Source: Runella aurantiaca
Lineage (GTDB): Bacteria > Bacteroidota > Bacteroidia > Cytophagales > Spirosomataceae
NCBI RefSeq assembly: GCF_003339505.1
Contig: NZ_QPIW01000042.1
Coordinates: 1 to 50,131, forward strand
Direction: 5' to 3'
Length of the DNA stretch: 50,131 bases
Part shown: piece by piece, positions 1 to 8,048 of the stretch
Layout of the letters: each line of letters opens with the position of its first letter
Position numbering within the stretch: the first letter of the stretch is position 1
Program-made: the position numbers and the translations under genes
The notes under the pieces: model-generated
Database searches by the model: none
Told to the model about the DNA's origin: nothing
What the model saw: the letters and a program-made list of their open reading frames with translations, nothing else

Positions 1-46
1 TTTTTTGAAGCAATTTAATAACTTCGTCCCTAATGATTTTTTTCAT
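1..46 (-). CDS. 5' end of an unknown gene, cut by the left edge
   Basis: An ATG at 46-44 on the minus strand opens a frame that runs off the left end of the window without a stop; 15 residues are visible, beginning MKKIIRDEVIKLLQK. It lies 37 bases downstream of the 400-aa gene on the same strand, so the two may be co-transcribed. No family can be named from 15 residues. The start is inferred only from the open frame and its position; the upstream bases (TTTAAGA) are a poor ribosome binding site, which is common in Bacteroidota. Confidence 0.4.
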   Translation of the reverse strand, partial: MKKIIRDEVIKLLQK

Positions 47-83
47 TCTTAAAGGCTGGTTTGATGCTTGGTCGCTTCAAAAT

Positions 84-1286
84 TCAGCCTTTTTGTTTTA
101 CATAGCAATTATCTTCGGGTACAGTAGCACAATTCATTTTGTTATATAAAATTTCAAGCGGTTCTTTGCATTCTTTTGTTTTGTTGACTTTGTAAATGTT
201 TGAATAAATTCCTGCTAATTGTTCTATCTTATGTTCATTGTTTGTCTTGTTTACGATTTCAAATAATAGTTTATAGTCGCCACTTTTGTAGTTAGAAACC
301 AAAATTTCTAAATAGTCAATTGGATTTTTAACGGTTTGTATTTTGTCCATAGCAAAGTTTCTAATCTCCTTGCTTGTCAACTGTTTTAATGCGTCAATTG
401 CGTTTTCAACTATTCTGTTATTACTTGTCCGCTTTTGTTTTGCTAAATCTAAAATTATTTGACTGTCGTATGGAAATTTGTAAAAGTCAAAAATGTCTAA
501 TAGTTTTTCGATGTTAGATTTGTTGGTTTCGTCAATCAGTTGTTTAGCTACTTGATTTATTTCTTCGTCAGTTAAATTTCTTTTTTTTCTAAATGAAATA
601 AAAGGTTTACTGTTCAATACTTCGTCAATAATGTCTTTGTATTTTGTAGACTTGGTTCTGTGATTTCCTTGACTTGCCTTTGTTCGTTTTATGTTATCAA
701 GATAAATATGGATGAACTTGTTCGTCTCGGCTTTCTTTTTAAGTTCTTCAGAAACCTTTATTTTTTTGTTTTCTTCTTGAAAACGTTTGATTATCCAATC
801 GTCTTGCCAATCGTCAGGATTTTGTTCAATGTGTTTTCCAAACTTTTCGGCAACGTAAAACAATCCATTCAGTCCGTCAAGTTCTAATATTTCATAGGCA
901 CCAACCCAATCAGAACCTTCAATCGTATTGTTTAAAAATCTGTCGTAAATCGCTTGTTTTACTTCGGTGTCGTTTTGTTGAGCGTAAAGTTTTGCAAGTG
1001 CAAATAAATGTGTCAAATTCCAAGTGTCATCTTGTTCAGTTGCCAAACCTTGTAAAACAGCTTTGCGAATTTTGTCTTGATGGTTTGATATAGAAATTAT
1101 GTCAAAAATATATTTAGCTCTGTCGCCTTCACTTTGTCCGTCATAAGCATAAATATTCAAAACACCCTTAATAGTGTGGTTTGAAAAGTCAATTTTTGGA
1201 TTTTCTCTCACTAATAGATACGCTTCGCCTGTCCCACGTTTTAGTGAGTTTAAAAATTGTCGTTTTATGTTTGCTGTGTCGGTCAT
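84..1286 (-). CDS. Hypothetical 400-aa helical protein
   Basis: I do not recognise this family. The 400-residue product is soluble, rich in Lys, Asn, Ile and Asp, with no signal peptide or membrane segment. Its regular helix-like segments (for example residues 85-150 and 260-380) suggest an alpha-solenoid (HEAT/TPR-like) fold, but I see no catalytic motif. The gene is clearly more AT-rich than the S9 peptidase beside it, which suggests recent acquisition. It precedes a truncated same-strand gene at the left edge and lies about 2.7 kb from a Septu-like cassette, so a role in defence or in a mobile cassette is possible but unproven. A perfect 11-bp inverted repeat lies 22-49 bases upstream of the ATG. 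Confidence 0.6.
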   Translation of the reverse strand: MTDTANIKRQFLNSLKRGTGEAYLLVRENPKIDFSNHTIKGVLNIYAYDGQSEGDRAKYIFDIISISNHQDKIRKAVLQGLATEQDDTWNLTHLFALAKLYAQQNDTEVKQAIYDRFLNNTIEGSDWVGAYEILELDGLNGLFYVAEKFGKHIEQNPDDWQDDWIIKRFQEENKKIKVSEELKKKAETNKFIHIYLDNIKRTKASQGNHRTKSTKYKDIIDEVLNSKPFISFRKKRNLTDEEINQVAKQLIDETNKSNIEKLLDIFDFYKFPYDSQIILDLAKQKRTSNNRIVENAIDALKQLTSKEIRNFAMDKIQTVKNPIDYLEILVSNYKSGDYKLLFEIVNKTNNEHKIEQLAGIYSNIYKVNKTKECKEPLEILYNKMNCATVPEDNCYVKQKG

Positions 1287-1307
1287 TTAAAATGGCAGGT
1301 AACATCT

Positions 1308-1335
1308 GTATATACGCTATTTACAGCGTATATAC
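1308..1335. promoter_or_regulatory. Perfect palindrome upstream of the 400-aa gene
   Basis: GTATATACGCT (1308-1318) and AGCGTATATAC (1325-1335) are exact reverse complements around a 6-base spacer. No T-run follows on either strand, so it does not look like an intrinsic terminator. Its position just upstream of the minus-strand start at 1286 fits a repressor operator in that promoter. The binding protein is unknown. Confidence 0.45.
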
Positions 1336-1371
1336 CTCCAAAAGGAAGGGTATACACCACCGCCTACCCTC

Positions 1372-1409
1372 AAATATAAAAAAACAGCCGGCTGTTTCCA
1401 ACCGGCTGT
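1372..1409 (-). terminator. Rho-independent terminator of the S9 peptidase gene
   Basis: An 8-bp GC-rich stem, ACAGCCGG (1384-1391) with CCGGCTGT (1402-1409), is followed on the minus strand by a T-rich run (complement of 1372-1383). It lies about 40 bases after the peptidase stop codon. Confidence 0.8.
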
Positions 1410-1450
1410 CCTTAAAACGTAGTAGATTCCTACGGAATGATAAAAGTACC

Positions 1451-3931
1451 TTAGCGCTTCTCGCCCGACATTTGTCCCGTCTTGGTGGCGGGGGTGGTGG
1501 CGGGTGCGTTTTTCACGTATTTGTCCAACCAGCCGTTCATTTCGTACAGCATGTGCAGGAGCGATTCTTTGGCGGTGTAGCCGTGGCTTTCGTAGGGCAA
1601 AAACACCAACTTGGCCGTGGCACCCATGCCTTTGAGTGCGTTGTAATACCGCTCCGACTGAATCGGGAAGGTACCTGTGTTGTTGTCGGCTTCTCCGTGG
1701 GTCATCAGGAGCGGGGTTTTTACCTTGTCCACGTTCATAAACGGCGACATTTTATTGTACACATCTGGTGCTTGCCAGTAAGTACGCTGCTCGTTTTGGA
1801 AGCCAAACGGTGTCAAAGTACGGTTGTAAGCGCCCGAGCGCGCAATGCCCGCTCTGAATAAGTTGCTATGCGACAATAGGTTGGCCGTCATAAATGCGCC
1901 GTACGAGTGGCCGCCTACGCCTACGCGGCTGGCATCTACCACGCCAAGGCGTACGCCTTCGTCGATGGCGGCTTTGGCACTCGCCACCAACTGCTCTACG
2001 TAAGTATCGTTAGGCTCTTTGTCGCCTTCGCCCACGATGGGGATGGAGGCGTTTTCCAATACGGCGTAGCCCATGGTCACAAAGGCAGCGCCTGTCCAAT
2101 AGCTGATGCGGTTAAACTGGTATGGCGAGCCGTTGACCTGTCCGGCGGCGGCGGCGTTCTTAAATTCGGCAGGATACGCCCACAGGAACGTCGGTAGCGG
2201 ACCGTCTTCTTTTTTATAGCCGGGAGGCAGCAGCAACATGGCCGTCAAATCCACGCCGTCGGGGCGTTTGTAGCGCAGTTGTTGCTTCTGAATGCCTTTA
2301 AATTGCGGGTACGGATGCGGGAAAAACGTCACTTGCGTCAAAGCGGGTTCGGCCGCTTTTTTGCCCTTTTTGGGCGCAGGTTTCAGGTTACGGATAAAAT
2401 AGTTCGGCTGCTCTTCCTGCGACTCGCGCGAAGTGAGAATCAAACCTTTTTCGGCGTTCAGAATGCTGATGGGGCGCTCAAAAAACGGTGCTTCTGAGCG
2501 GAACAAACGCTTGGCCTGCTTGGTGGTGAGGCTATACACATCTACAAACGGACGGTCGCCTTCGGGAGAGGCACCTTGGCCCGTGAGGTAGATTTCGTTG
2601 GCAGCCGTGATGTCAAGCACGTATTCTCCGTAGGCATTTTTCTTCAACTCGGGCGTGCCGGGGTTGTTGTAACGGTCTTCCGACGAGCGGTCAAACAATA
2701 CGACAGGATTGGCAGGATTGCTTGGATTGACCAATTTGGTGATGATTTTGCGGGTGGCGTTCCAACGCTCCGAAAACAAAGCCGTTTGGTCATTGCCCCA
2801 GGTCACGCCGCCAAAACGATTGGCCGCCGCGTAGATTTCTTTGGCTTCGCCATTGAAAGGCGCGTCCAACGTGTACACCACGTCGCGAATGGCAATTTTG
2901 CGCTTGGGGTCGCCGCCGTCTTTGGCTTCTACCCAATACACCGTTGCGGGCGCGTCGTTGCGCCAGTTGTGGTTGCGTTGTCCCGATGGGGCGGCATCCT
3001 GTCCCCAAGGCACATTTTCCTGCAACGGAATGTCCGTCAGGGTTTTCACCAATGCGCCAGCGGCGTCAAAAATGTCTATTTTAGAAGGAAAACGGTTGAC
3101 CGTTACCAGATAAGAAAACGGACGGTGAATGCTCTCAATCATGACATAACGACCGTCGGGCGAAGGGGCGGCGGTGGCGATGAGGCCCATATTGCCGATT
3201 TTTTGCACGCTGCCATCGAGTCCAAGCTTCATTGTTTGGGCCGTGGCGTAGTATTCAAATTGCTTTTCGTCGGCGGGGCTTTTCAATAAGTCCTGATAAG
3301 TAGCGGCTTGGGCCTTGGTGCCGAGGTTTTCCTGAACGGTCGGCCCTGAAGGTACGCGGCTGATTTCGGGAGCAGCACCACGCTCGGCGGGTATTCCTCT
3401 GACGATGAACGATTTGCTGTCGGAAAGCCACTGGTACGGCACGCCCAATACGGCGTTGAGGGCCACATCGCTTACTTTGGTGGCCACGGCGGTGGCTACA
3501 TCGACTACGTACAGCTGAATTTTGGTGTCGGTCGTGTGCGTAAAAGCGATTTTGCTGTCATCCGGCGACCATTGAATCGAGGAAATTTGCGCATTGGCGG
3601 GCAAGCCCGTTACCTGAACGTCGGTGGCATTGGCCGAAACCTGACGTAATTTAAGGTTGTTGACGTACACCGCCCGGCTTGGGCCGTTGGTGGCGGGGTT
3701 GATGCGCAAACCAGCGATTCGGTACTCGGGTTGTGAAAGTTCGGCAATGGTCGTAGTGGCGGTGTTTCGTTCTGAAATCAGCATCCATTGACCTTTGCTG
3801 TCCACGCTCACCGTTGGGGTAGGCGGGGCGGTGACCAAATCGGCTAGGGGTTTGGGGGGCGTCTGGTAGCCGTCTTGCGCAAACGTAGCGTAGGCACAAA
3901 GGCACCAGATAAACAGGAGTGGTTTTCTCAT
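1451..3931 (-). CDS. S9 family serine peptidase, glutamyl endopeptidase (S9D)-like, exported
   Basis: Prolyl-oligopeptidase-clan serine peptidase of 826 residues with an N-terminal signal peptide (about residues 1-18, ending TFAQ), so probably periplasmic. Residues 40-560 form the beta-propeller-type domain and about 570-800 the alpha/beta-hydrolase domain. The triad is visible: nucleophile S676 in GGHSYGAFM, D749 in HGEADNN and H783 in ESHGY. The segment around GIARSGAYNRTLTPFGFQNE closely resembles plant chloroplast glutamyl endopeptidase (CGEP), pointing to cleavage after Glu in peptides rather than a dipeptidyl-peptidase role. The start at 3931 is chosen because it supplies the signal peptide. 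Only 30 bases separate it from the PtuB stop upstream, so the Septu-like genes may have been inserted between this gene and its old promoter, or may now co-transcribe it. Confidence 0.9.
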   Translation of the reverse strand: MRKPLLFIWCLCAYATFAQDGYQTPPKPLADLVTAPPTPTVSVDSKGQWMLISERNTATTTIAELSQPEYRIAGLRINPATNGPSRAVYVNNLKLRQVSANATDVQVTGLPANAQISSIQWSPDDSKIAFTHTTDTKIQLYVVDVATAVATKVSDVALNAVLGVPYQWLSDSKSFIVRGIPAERGAAPEISRVPSGPTVQENLGTKAQAATYQDLLKSPADEKQFEYYATAQTMKLGLDGSVQKIGNMGLIATAAPSPDGRYVMIESIHRPFSYLVTVNRFPSKIDIFDAAGALVKTLTDIPLQENVPWGQDAAPSGQRNHNWRNDAPATVYWVEAKDGGDPKRKIAIRDVVYTLDAPFNGEAKEIYAAANRFGGVTWGNDQTALFSERWNATRKIITKLVNPSNPANPVVLFDRSSEDRYNNPGTPELKKNAYGEYVLDITAANEIYLTGQGASPEGDRPFVDVYSLTTKQAKRLFRSEAPFFERPISILNAEKGLILTSRESQEEQPNYFIRNLKPAPKKGKKAAEPALTQVTFFPHPYPQFKGIQKQQLRYKRPDGVDLTAMLLLPPGYKKEDGPLPTFLWAYPAEFKNAAAAGQVNGSPYQFNRISYWTGAAFVTMGYAVLENASIPIVGEGDKEPNDTYVEQLVASAKAAIDEGVRLGVVDASRVGVGGHSYGAFMTANLLSHSNLFRAGIARSGAYNRTLTPFGFQNEQRTYWQAPDVYNKMSPFMNVDKVKTPLLMTHGEADNNTGTFPIQSERYYNALKGMGATAKLVFLPYESHGYTAKESLLHMLYEMNGWLDKYVKNAPATTPATKTGQMSGEKR

Positions 3932-3961
3932 TGATTTTAGTTGGTTAGAAGTGTGAAATTA

Positions 3962-4876
3962 TTAGAAATGTGAATGGAAATAAGACTCAAAGGATAATTG
4001 TATAAATTGTTGTTGAGCTTCAGGTAATTGGTTTGTAATTAATGACTTAAATGATTGAGGGCTTTCCATGATTGTCTTCCTCAAAAGCGTAAAAGGGCGT
4101 TCATTGCTATGCTTTTCTTTTTCCAAATCTTCAAAAATTGCATAGATCAACTCTATAAATTGTGGCTTTGAAATTGTTTGCTTGGATAGTAAGCTAAAGG
4201 CCAATTTGAAATGTTTTAAAATTGGGAAGATTACAGCTTCCTGCCTTTTACGTAGCAATTCTTCTCGATTTAGATTGCAAATTCTAATTGTTTCCTCTCC
4301 TCGTTTGTTGGAGCCATCTAAGCCTGTTAGAGCAATTCCGCGTTTTTTTTCATCTATTTGAAAACTTAAATACTCTTTTGGCTCGTCAATTTCGGGATGT
4401 AATAAATAGGGTTCTTCATTGATTAATGGTGTATTGCGGGCTACGCATTTTTCTAAGTCAAGTACTTGGTCTGTATAGCAATCGGGTAACCTAACGTGTT
4501 GGTTCTTAATCGGAAATTCGAAAGATTTAGATTTATTACACCCGTGACAACTCGGTATCAAGTTAGACCATTCATAACACAACCAAAAGTAGCCACCATG
4601 CTTGGGGAAGTACATAGTACGACTCTTGGGACGGTAATGCTCAATTTCGGTAGAGGTAAAATCCTCACAATAAGCACATTTGCCGTTATATATTGCTTCG
4701 AGTGCTTCAACAACTTCTTCTTTATGTAGCGTTCCATCGTCGTTCCTGATTTTTCCCCGATAAATATCGCTGTTTATCAGGTTTTTATCGGTTTCAATGG
4801 CCTTCAAAAGGTCAGCTAATTCAGGTAAAGTCAAAGAAGCAGGCTTCTGTACTAAGTCTTTGTCTACTTTTCTCAT
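3962..4876 (-). CDS. ptuB: PtuB-like HNH endonuclease (TIGR02646 family) of a Septu-like system
   Basis: A 304-residue HNH nuclease. The core lies at residues 67-116: a zinc pair C67/C70, the EHYRPKS motif with H80, N105 in the SNLIPSC stretch, and the second zinc pair C110/C113 followed by N114-K115. This pattern is the retron/Septu HNH effector family (TIGR02646, PtuB). The C-terminal half (120-304) is helical with no other recognised domain. Its ATG overlaps the TAA stop of the ATPase gene by one base (TAATG), so the pair is translationally coupled. In known Septu systems PtuA and PtuB form a complex in which the ATPase controls the nuclease, giving anti-phage defence; function here is inferred from that pairing. 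Composition is more AT-rich than the flanking S9 peptidase. Confidence 0.85.
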   Translation of the reverse strand: MRKVDKDLVQKPASLTLPELADLLKAIETDKNLINSDIYRGKIRNDDGTLHKEEVVEALEAIYNGKCAYCEDFTSTEIEHYRPKSRTMYFPKHGGYFWLCYEWSNLIPSCHGCNKSKSFEFPIKNQHVRLPDCYTDQVLDLEKCVARNTPLINEEPYLLHPEIDEPKEYLSFQIDEKKRGIALTGLDGSNKRGEETIRICNLNREELLRKRQEAVIFPILKHFKLAFSLLSKQTISKPQFIELIYAIFEDLEKEKHSNERPFTLLRKTIMESPQSFKSLITNQLPEAQQQFIQLSFESYFHSHF

Positions 4877-6042
4877 TACTTTTTGAGCAGACTAAGCAGT
4901 TCATTTTTGTTTTCTTCCGTAAGGTATTCATCAATTTGCTTATCCAATTGATCATTCAACAGTACCTCCTGATAGGTCTGCTCACTTCGTATCATGGTAT
5001 CGTCTGATTTACTTTCGGGAATCAGTTCCTGAAAGCCGAAAATTGGCGACGTCAAAATGGCATTTGGAGTCAAAACGCTGAAATCAACGTCCAGTTTTTC
5101 CACTTCAATCCCTTTTTCACGGCTTCGGGTAACGTGTAAAATCACCGTTTCGGGTGGTGCTCCCAACAACGGAATCGGGCTGTGGGTAGAAGCAATGAAT
5201 TGAATTTTGGGAAACAATTCGGTCAGTTTTTGCACAAACAGTTTTTGATAATTGGGGTGTAAGTGCAATTCTAATTCGTCAATGATGACAATGCCTTCTA
5301 AATCAGAAAGTTTTGCAACGTCCTGTTTGGTTGAAAGGCGGTAAATCATGTCCCCAATCATGGCAATGATGTTGCGGTAACCCGCCGCCAACTGCGTAAA
5401 GGTTACGCCTTCATTGACGAAGTTGCCTTCATCGTCTTTTTCAAAGTATTTGACTTGAACGGTCTTATTCGACGTTTCTATTTCAATCTTGGCCAAATTG
5501 GGCATCAACGTTTGAAAAACATCCACAATTTGCTTGAACTCATCTGGGAAATAGGCTTTTGTATCTTTGAGGCGTTGTTCTACATCTAGTAAAACTGAAT
5601 CGGTATTGAACAGGCTATATGAAGACGAGCTTTGCTTTTCTATATCTTCTTTGGTGGTAAGGGCAGAAATTTGAAGCCGAGAGGAACCGTAAGTGGCGAA
5701 CTGCAAACTATAAATTTGAAGGTTTTTTACAGGTTCATTAGTTATTTTTGCTTTGTAATTTCCTTCCCAATATTTCAATTCCCATAAAGTATCTGAGATA
5801 AATAGGGATAGGCGAATGTAAGATACTTCTGGAATTAATTGGTTTATCAATCTATCGTAACGACCATTTAATCCTGCTGCAATTGCCTGTAAAATAGAAG
5901 TTTTGCCAAAACCATTTTCTCCAGTCAAAAAAATCCAACGGGTGTTTCTAGGAAGGTTTTCAATCAAAATATGCTTTACTCCTTTGAAGTTTTTGACTTC
6001 CAAGCTATTAAGTGAAATAGGTATCTCGTTGATAGTGCTCAT
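4876..6042 (-). CDS. ptuA: PtuA-like AAA/ABC-type ATPase of a Septu-like system
   Basis: A 388-residue ATPase of the SMC/RecF-like class. Walker A is GENGFGKTS at 41-49, a degenerate signature TQLAAGYRN sits at 216-224, Walker B with catalytic acid is IVIIDELELHLHP at 251-263, and the H-loop STHSP is at 285-289. No TOPRIM nuclease domain follows, which separates it from OLD-family proteins. The last ~90 residues are charged and helical and would be the place to bind the partner. It directly precedes and overlaps the HNH gene, the order usual for type I Septu. No reverse transcriptase or retron RNA region is seen next to it. The promoter must lie in the 41-base gap before DUF2721 or further upstream; I could not place a good -7 box. 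Confidence 0.82.
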   Translation of the reverse strand: MSTINEIPISLNSLEVKNFKGVKHILIENLPRNTRWIFLTGENGFGKTSILQAIAAGLNGRYDRLINQLIPEVSYIRLSLFISDTLWELKYWEGNYKAKITNEPVKNLQIYSLQFATYGSSRLQISALTTKEDIEKQSSSSYSLFNTDSVLLDVEQRLKDTKAYFPDEFKQIVDVFQTLMPNLAKIEIETSNKTVQVKYFEKDDEGNFVNEGVTFTQLAAGYRNIIAMIGDMIYRLSTKQDVAKLSDLEGIVIIDELELHLHPNYQKLFVQKLTELFPKIQFIASTHSPIPLLGAPPETVILHVTRSREKGIEVEKLDVDFSVLTPNAILTSPIFGFQELIPESKSDDTMIRSEQTYQEVLLNDQLDKQIDEYLTEENKNELLSLLKK

Positions 6043-6083
6043 TTTGATTGCTTTCAGGAGTGCAATTTACGAAAATGATAAGA

Positions 6084-6533
6084 TTAGGGCCTTTTTTTAA
6101 GTTCTTTACTGGTTCGCCCAAAAAAGCCAAATTGCTTGCCGAGTTGTTCTTCCATGTCGCTTAGTTCGATTTTGAGGGCGTGGATAGACAACGAAATCTC
6201 CCAGATTGACAAACTCAGCGCGCCGATTTGTAACAATAACGCCACGAAAAATAATACCTGCGCCACAGATTGATACTGTAAATAGATGAAAAGCATCGAA
6301 ACCGCGCTCAACAGCAGGCTCGTCACGATGATAAATTGAATATTTCGGATAATATGCACCCGCCGATGAAGGTGTTTGATTTGCTCGACGTAGTTCTCAT
6401 CGGGGCTTATCCGAAATTTATCGTGCAATTCACGAATCAAACTGGCGATGGCCAAGTAGCGGTTGGTGAAGGCAATCATCATCAACGAAACAGTCGAAAA
6501 TAAAATAGCGGGAGTACTGATAGCGAGTTCCAT
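6084..6533 (-). CDS. DUF2721 family membrane protein
   Basis: A 149-residue protein beginning ELAISTPAILFSTVSLMMIAF, the conserved start of DUF2721, followed by TNRYLAIASLIRELHDK. Three hydrophobic segments are visible: about residues 5-25, 65-88 and 90-115. The C-terminal tail is short and charged. Family function is unknown; it is a small inner-membrane protein in many Bacteroidota and Proteobacteria. It stands upstream of the Septu-like pair on the same strand and could share a transcript with it, but its composition resembles the host genes, so it is probably resident sequence flanking an inserted cassette. Confidence 0.8.
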   Translation of the reverse strand: MELAISTPAILFSTVSLMMIAFTNRYLAIASLIRELHDKFRISPDENYVEQIKHLHRRVHIIRNIQFIIVTSLLLSAVSMLFIYLQYQSVAQVLFFVALLLQIGALSLSIWEISLSIHALKIELSDMEEQLGKQFGFFGRTSKELKKRP

Positions 6534-6644
6534 ACCGAAAATGGGAGTTAATAAAGCACGATAATAACGACTTTTTGCGGATAGTGTGCCTTCTTTGTGT
6601 ACTTTGCACTAAAAAAATACCCACTGTTAGCTTCTGCAATTGTT

Positions 6645-7316
6645 ATGCTCGAAAACGTCTTTGATTCTCACAAATTTAACCTTTGGAAAGCCAATTTGTT
6701 AAAAAACGGCCTTGAAATTCACCACATTGAGGAAAAATTTACCCGCCACAATGGCCACGGCGATGCGCTTTTTTCGCTGTTGATGCTGGACGCCACCACG
6801 CCCGAGGGCGACAAAATTCCCCCCATTTGCTTCTTGAAGGGCGAGGTATTGTGCGTGTTGGTGTGTTTGATTGACGAAGAAACCCGCGAAAAATACTTGT
6901 TGCTGGTCCGTCAACGCCGTATATGCGACGGCTCGCTGACCTACGAGCACCCTGCCGGAATGCTTGACAGTGAGTCGGATGCGGTCAAAGTGGCCGCCAA
7001 AGAGGTATTTGAAGAAACGGGGATGACGGTTGAAAAAAATCAATTAATTCGCTTGTTAGATTACCCTGTCTACCCTTCTACTGGCACGAGCGACGAAACC
7101 ATGTACTATTTTTATTGCGAGCTCACACTCCCCAAAGAAAAAATCATGAGCTACGATGACTTGTTTATGGGAGAAGCCTCTGAACATGAGCGCATTGTGA
7201 CGGTGGTGTTGCCTTTTACCGAAGGGCATCGCCTCATCAACAATGCCAACGGTATTTTGCTCAATTTTCTCTATCTCAAAGCCGTTGGAGATTGGGATTT
7301 ATTGAAAAAACTGTAG
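6645..7316 (+). CDS. NUDIX hydrolase, NUDT14/ADP-sugar pyrophosphatase-like
   Basis: A 223-residue NUDIX protein that hydrolyses a nucleoside-diphosphate-linked substrate. The closest remembered relatives are plant NUDX14 and human NUDT14 sugar-nucleotide pyrophosphatases: it shares the EHPAGMLD lead-in to the Nudix box and the later PSTGTSDETM motif. The Nudix box is recognisable but altered: G, the KEVFEE core and the final G are kept, while the usual R of REUXEE is K and the first E (position 7 of the box) is Ser. The start is placed at ATG 6645 rather than further upstream because a promoter-like GTACTTTG lies at 6598-6605 and homology begins near MLENVFDSHKF. It is a single gene, divergent from DUF2721. 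Confidence 0.82.
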   Translation: MLENVFDSHKFNLWKANLLKNGLEIHHIEEKFTRHNGHGDALFSLLMLDATTPEGDKIPPICFLKGEVLCVLVCLIDEETREKYLLLVRQRRICDGSLTYEHPAGMLDSESDAVKVAAKEVFEETGMTVEKNQLIRLLDYPVYPSTGTSDETMYYFYCELTLPKEKIMSYDDLFMGEASEHERIVTVVLPFTEGHRLINNANGILLNFLYLKAVGDWDLLKKL

Positions 7317-7409
7317 ACGATGGCATGGTTATTTAGGGATAATTTGTAAATTGTTATGTCCTTTTGGGCGAGTCAACACCATTTGGCGATTAGAAACAAA
7401 AAAAGAAGC

Positions 7410-7940
7410 ATGAAAAAGATTAAAGAAATAGCCTCAAAATACAACGTAAGCGAAGAAACCGTTTCTTCATTATTGGCAGGACTCAAGCTGTCGGGCGGTC
7501 GTCAGGTACAATTCAATATCCCCGAATTGGGCGGTATGGGCCAATGGCAGGGTGGAATGGTCATGATTGGCGATATGTTTAACAATAGCCTAAAGGCCAA
7601 AGTGGCTGAGTTGTGTGCTGAGCTTGCACCGCTCTCGCAGACGTTGGCCGAAGAAGAAAAGGCCGCCGCTCCCAAGAAAGGCAAGACCGATAAAAAAGCC
7701 GAGAAGGAATATTCGTCGCCCGCGTTTAGTGGTAGCCAAAACGGCAGTAAATACGCTTACTTCGCGGCTGAAAATGTGCTCGTTGTTGAATTGGAGCAGG
7801 ACGGTAAAATCACCAAATACAGCACCAAAGGATTTCCGCTCACGGGCGTGCAGCAATCGCAGGACAACGGCGGTCGTAGCCTCAGTTTTACCTATCCCGG
7901 TGGAACCGTTACGGTAAAAGATTTGAAAAAGATCAAGTAA
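7410..7940 (+). CDS. SHOCT-domain-like protein of unknown function
   Basis: A 176-residue protein. Residues 1-65 (IASKYNVSEETVSSLL, then PELGGMGQW and GDMFNNSLKAKV) resemble the N-terminal segment of SHOCT-containing proteins in many bacteria. Residues 75-105 are a charged Ala/Lys/Glu linker, and 110-176 look like a small beta domain. No catalytic motif, signal peptide or membrane segment is present. The ATG at 7410 is preferred over one at 7356 because AGAAG lies just before it and similarity starts at MKKIKEIA. A strong terminator follows, so it forms its own unit. Function unknown. Confidence 0.7.
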   Translation: MKKIKEIASKYNVSEETVSSLLAGLKLSGGRQVQFNIPELGGMGQWQGGMVMIGDMFNNSLKAKVAELCAELAPLSQTLAEEEKAAAPKKGKTDKKAEKEYSSPAFSGSQNGSKYAYFAAENVLVVELEQDGKITKYSTKGFPLTGVQQSQDNGGRSLSFTYPGGTVTVKDLKKIK

Positions 7941-7958
7941 AAAGCGCCCTCAAGCCAG

Positions 7959-8004
7959 CCGCCCCGAAGGTTGGGATTTTGCCCAACTTCTCGGGGCGGT
8001 TTTT
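7959..8004 (+). terminator. Strong rho-independent terminator after the SHOCT-like gene
   Basis: A long GC-rich hairpin: the arm 7959-7975 (CCGCCCCGA then AGGTTGGG) pairs with 7982-7999 (CCCAACTTCTCGGGGCGG) around a 6-base loop, followed by TTTTT at 8000-8004. It separates the SHOCT-like gene from the aromatic region. Confidence 0.9.
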
Positions 8005-8026
8005 GCATAAACCAAGGTGGATTTGC

Positions 8027-8034
8027 TATACTTG
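8027..8034 (+). promoter_or_regulatory. Putative -7 element of the regulator gene
   Basis: TATACTTG matches seven of eight positions of the Bacteroidota -7 consensus TAnnTTTG, 15 bases before the ATG at 8049 and just past the terminator. No clear -33 element is seen. Confidence 0.35.
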
Positions 8035-8048
8035 CATTCGGTTGCTCC

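Noticed and set aside
1451-3931. Several long open frames on the opposite strand and in other frames within the S9 peptidase gene (for example 2576-3289 plus)
   Set aside because: They lie wholly inside a gene with an intact catalytic triad, and their products are rich in His, Arg, Gly and Val with no motif; they are shadows of GC-rich third codon positions.
3962-6533. Retron around the HNH-ATPase pair
   Set aside because: Ec78-type retrons carry PtuA/PtuB-like effectors, but no reverse transcriptase frame or msr/msd-like region is next to the pair; the neighbours are an S9 peptidase and DUF2721.
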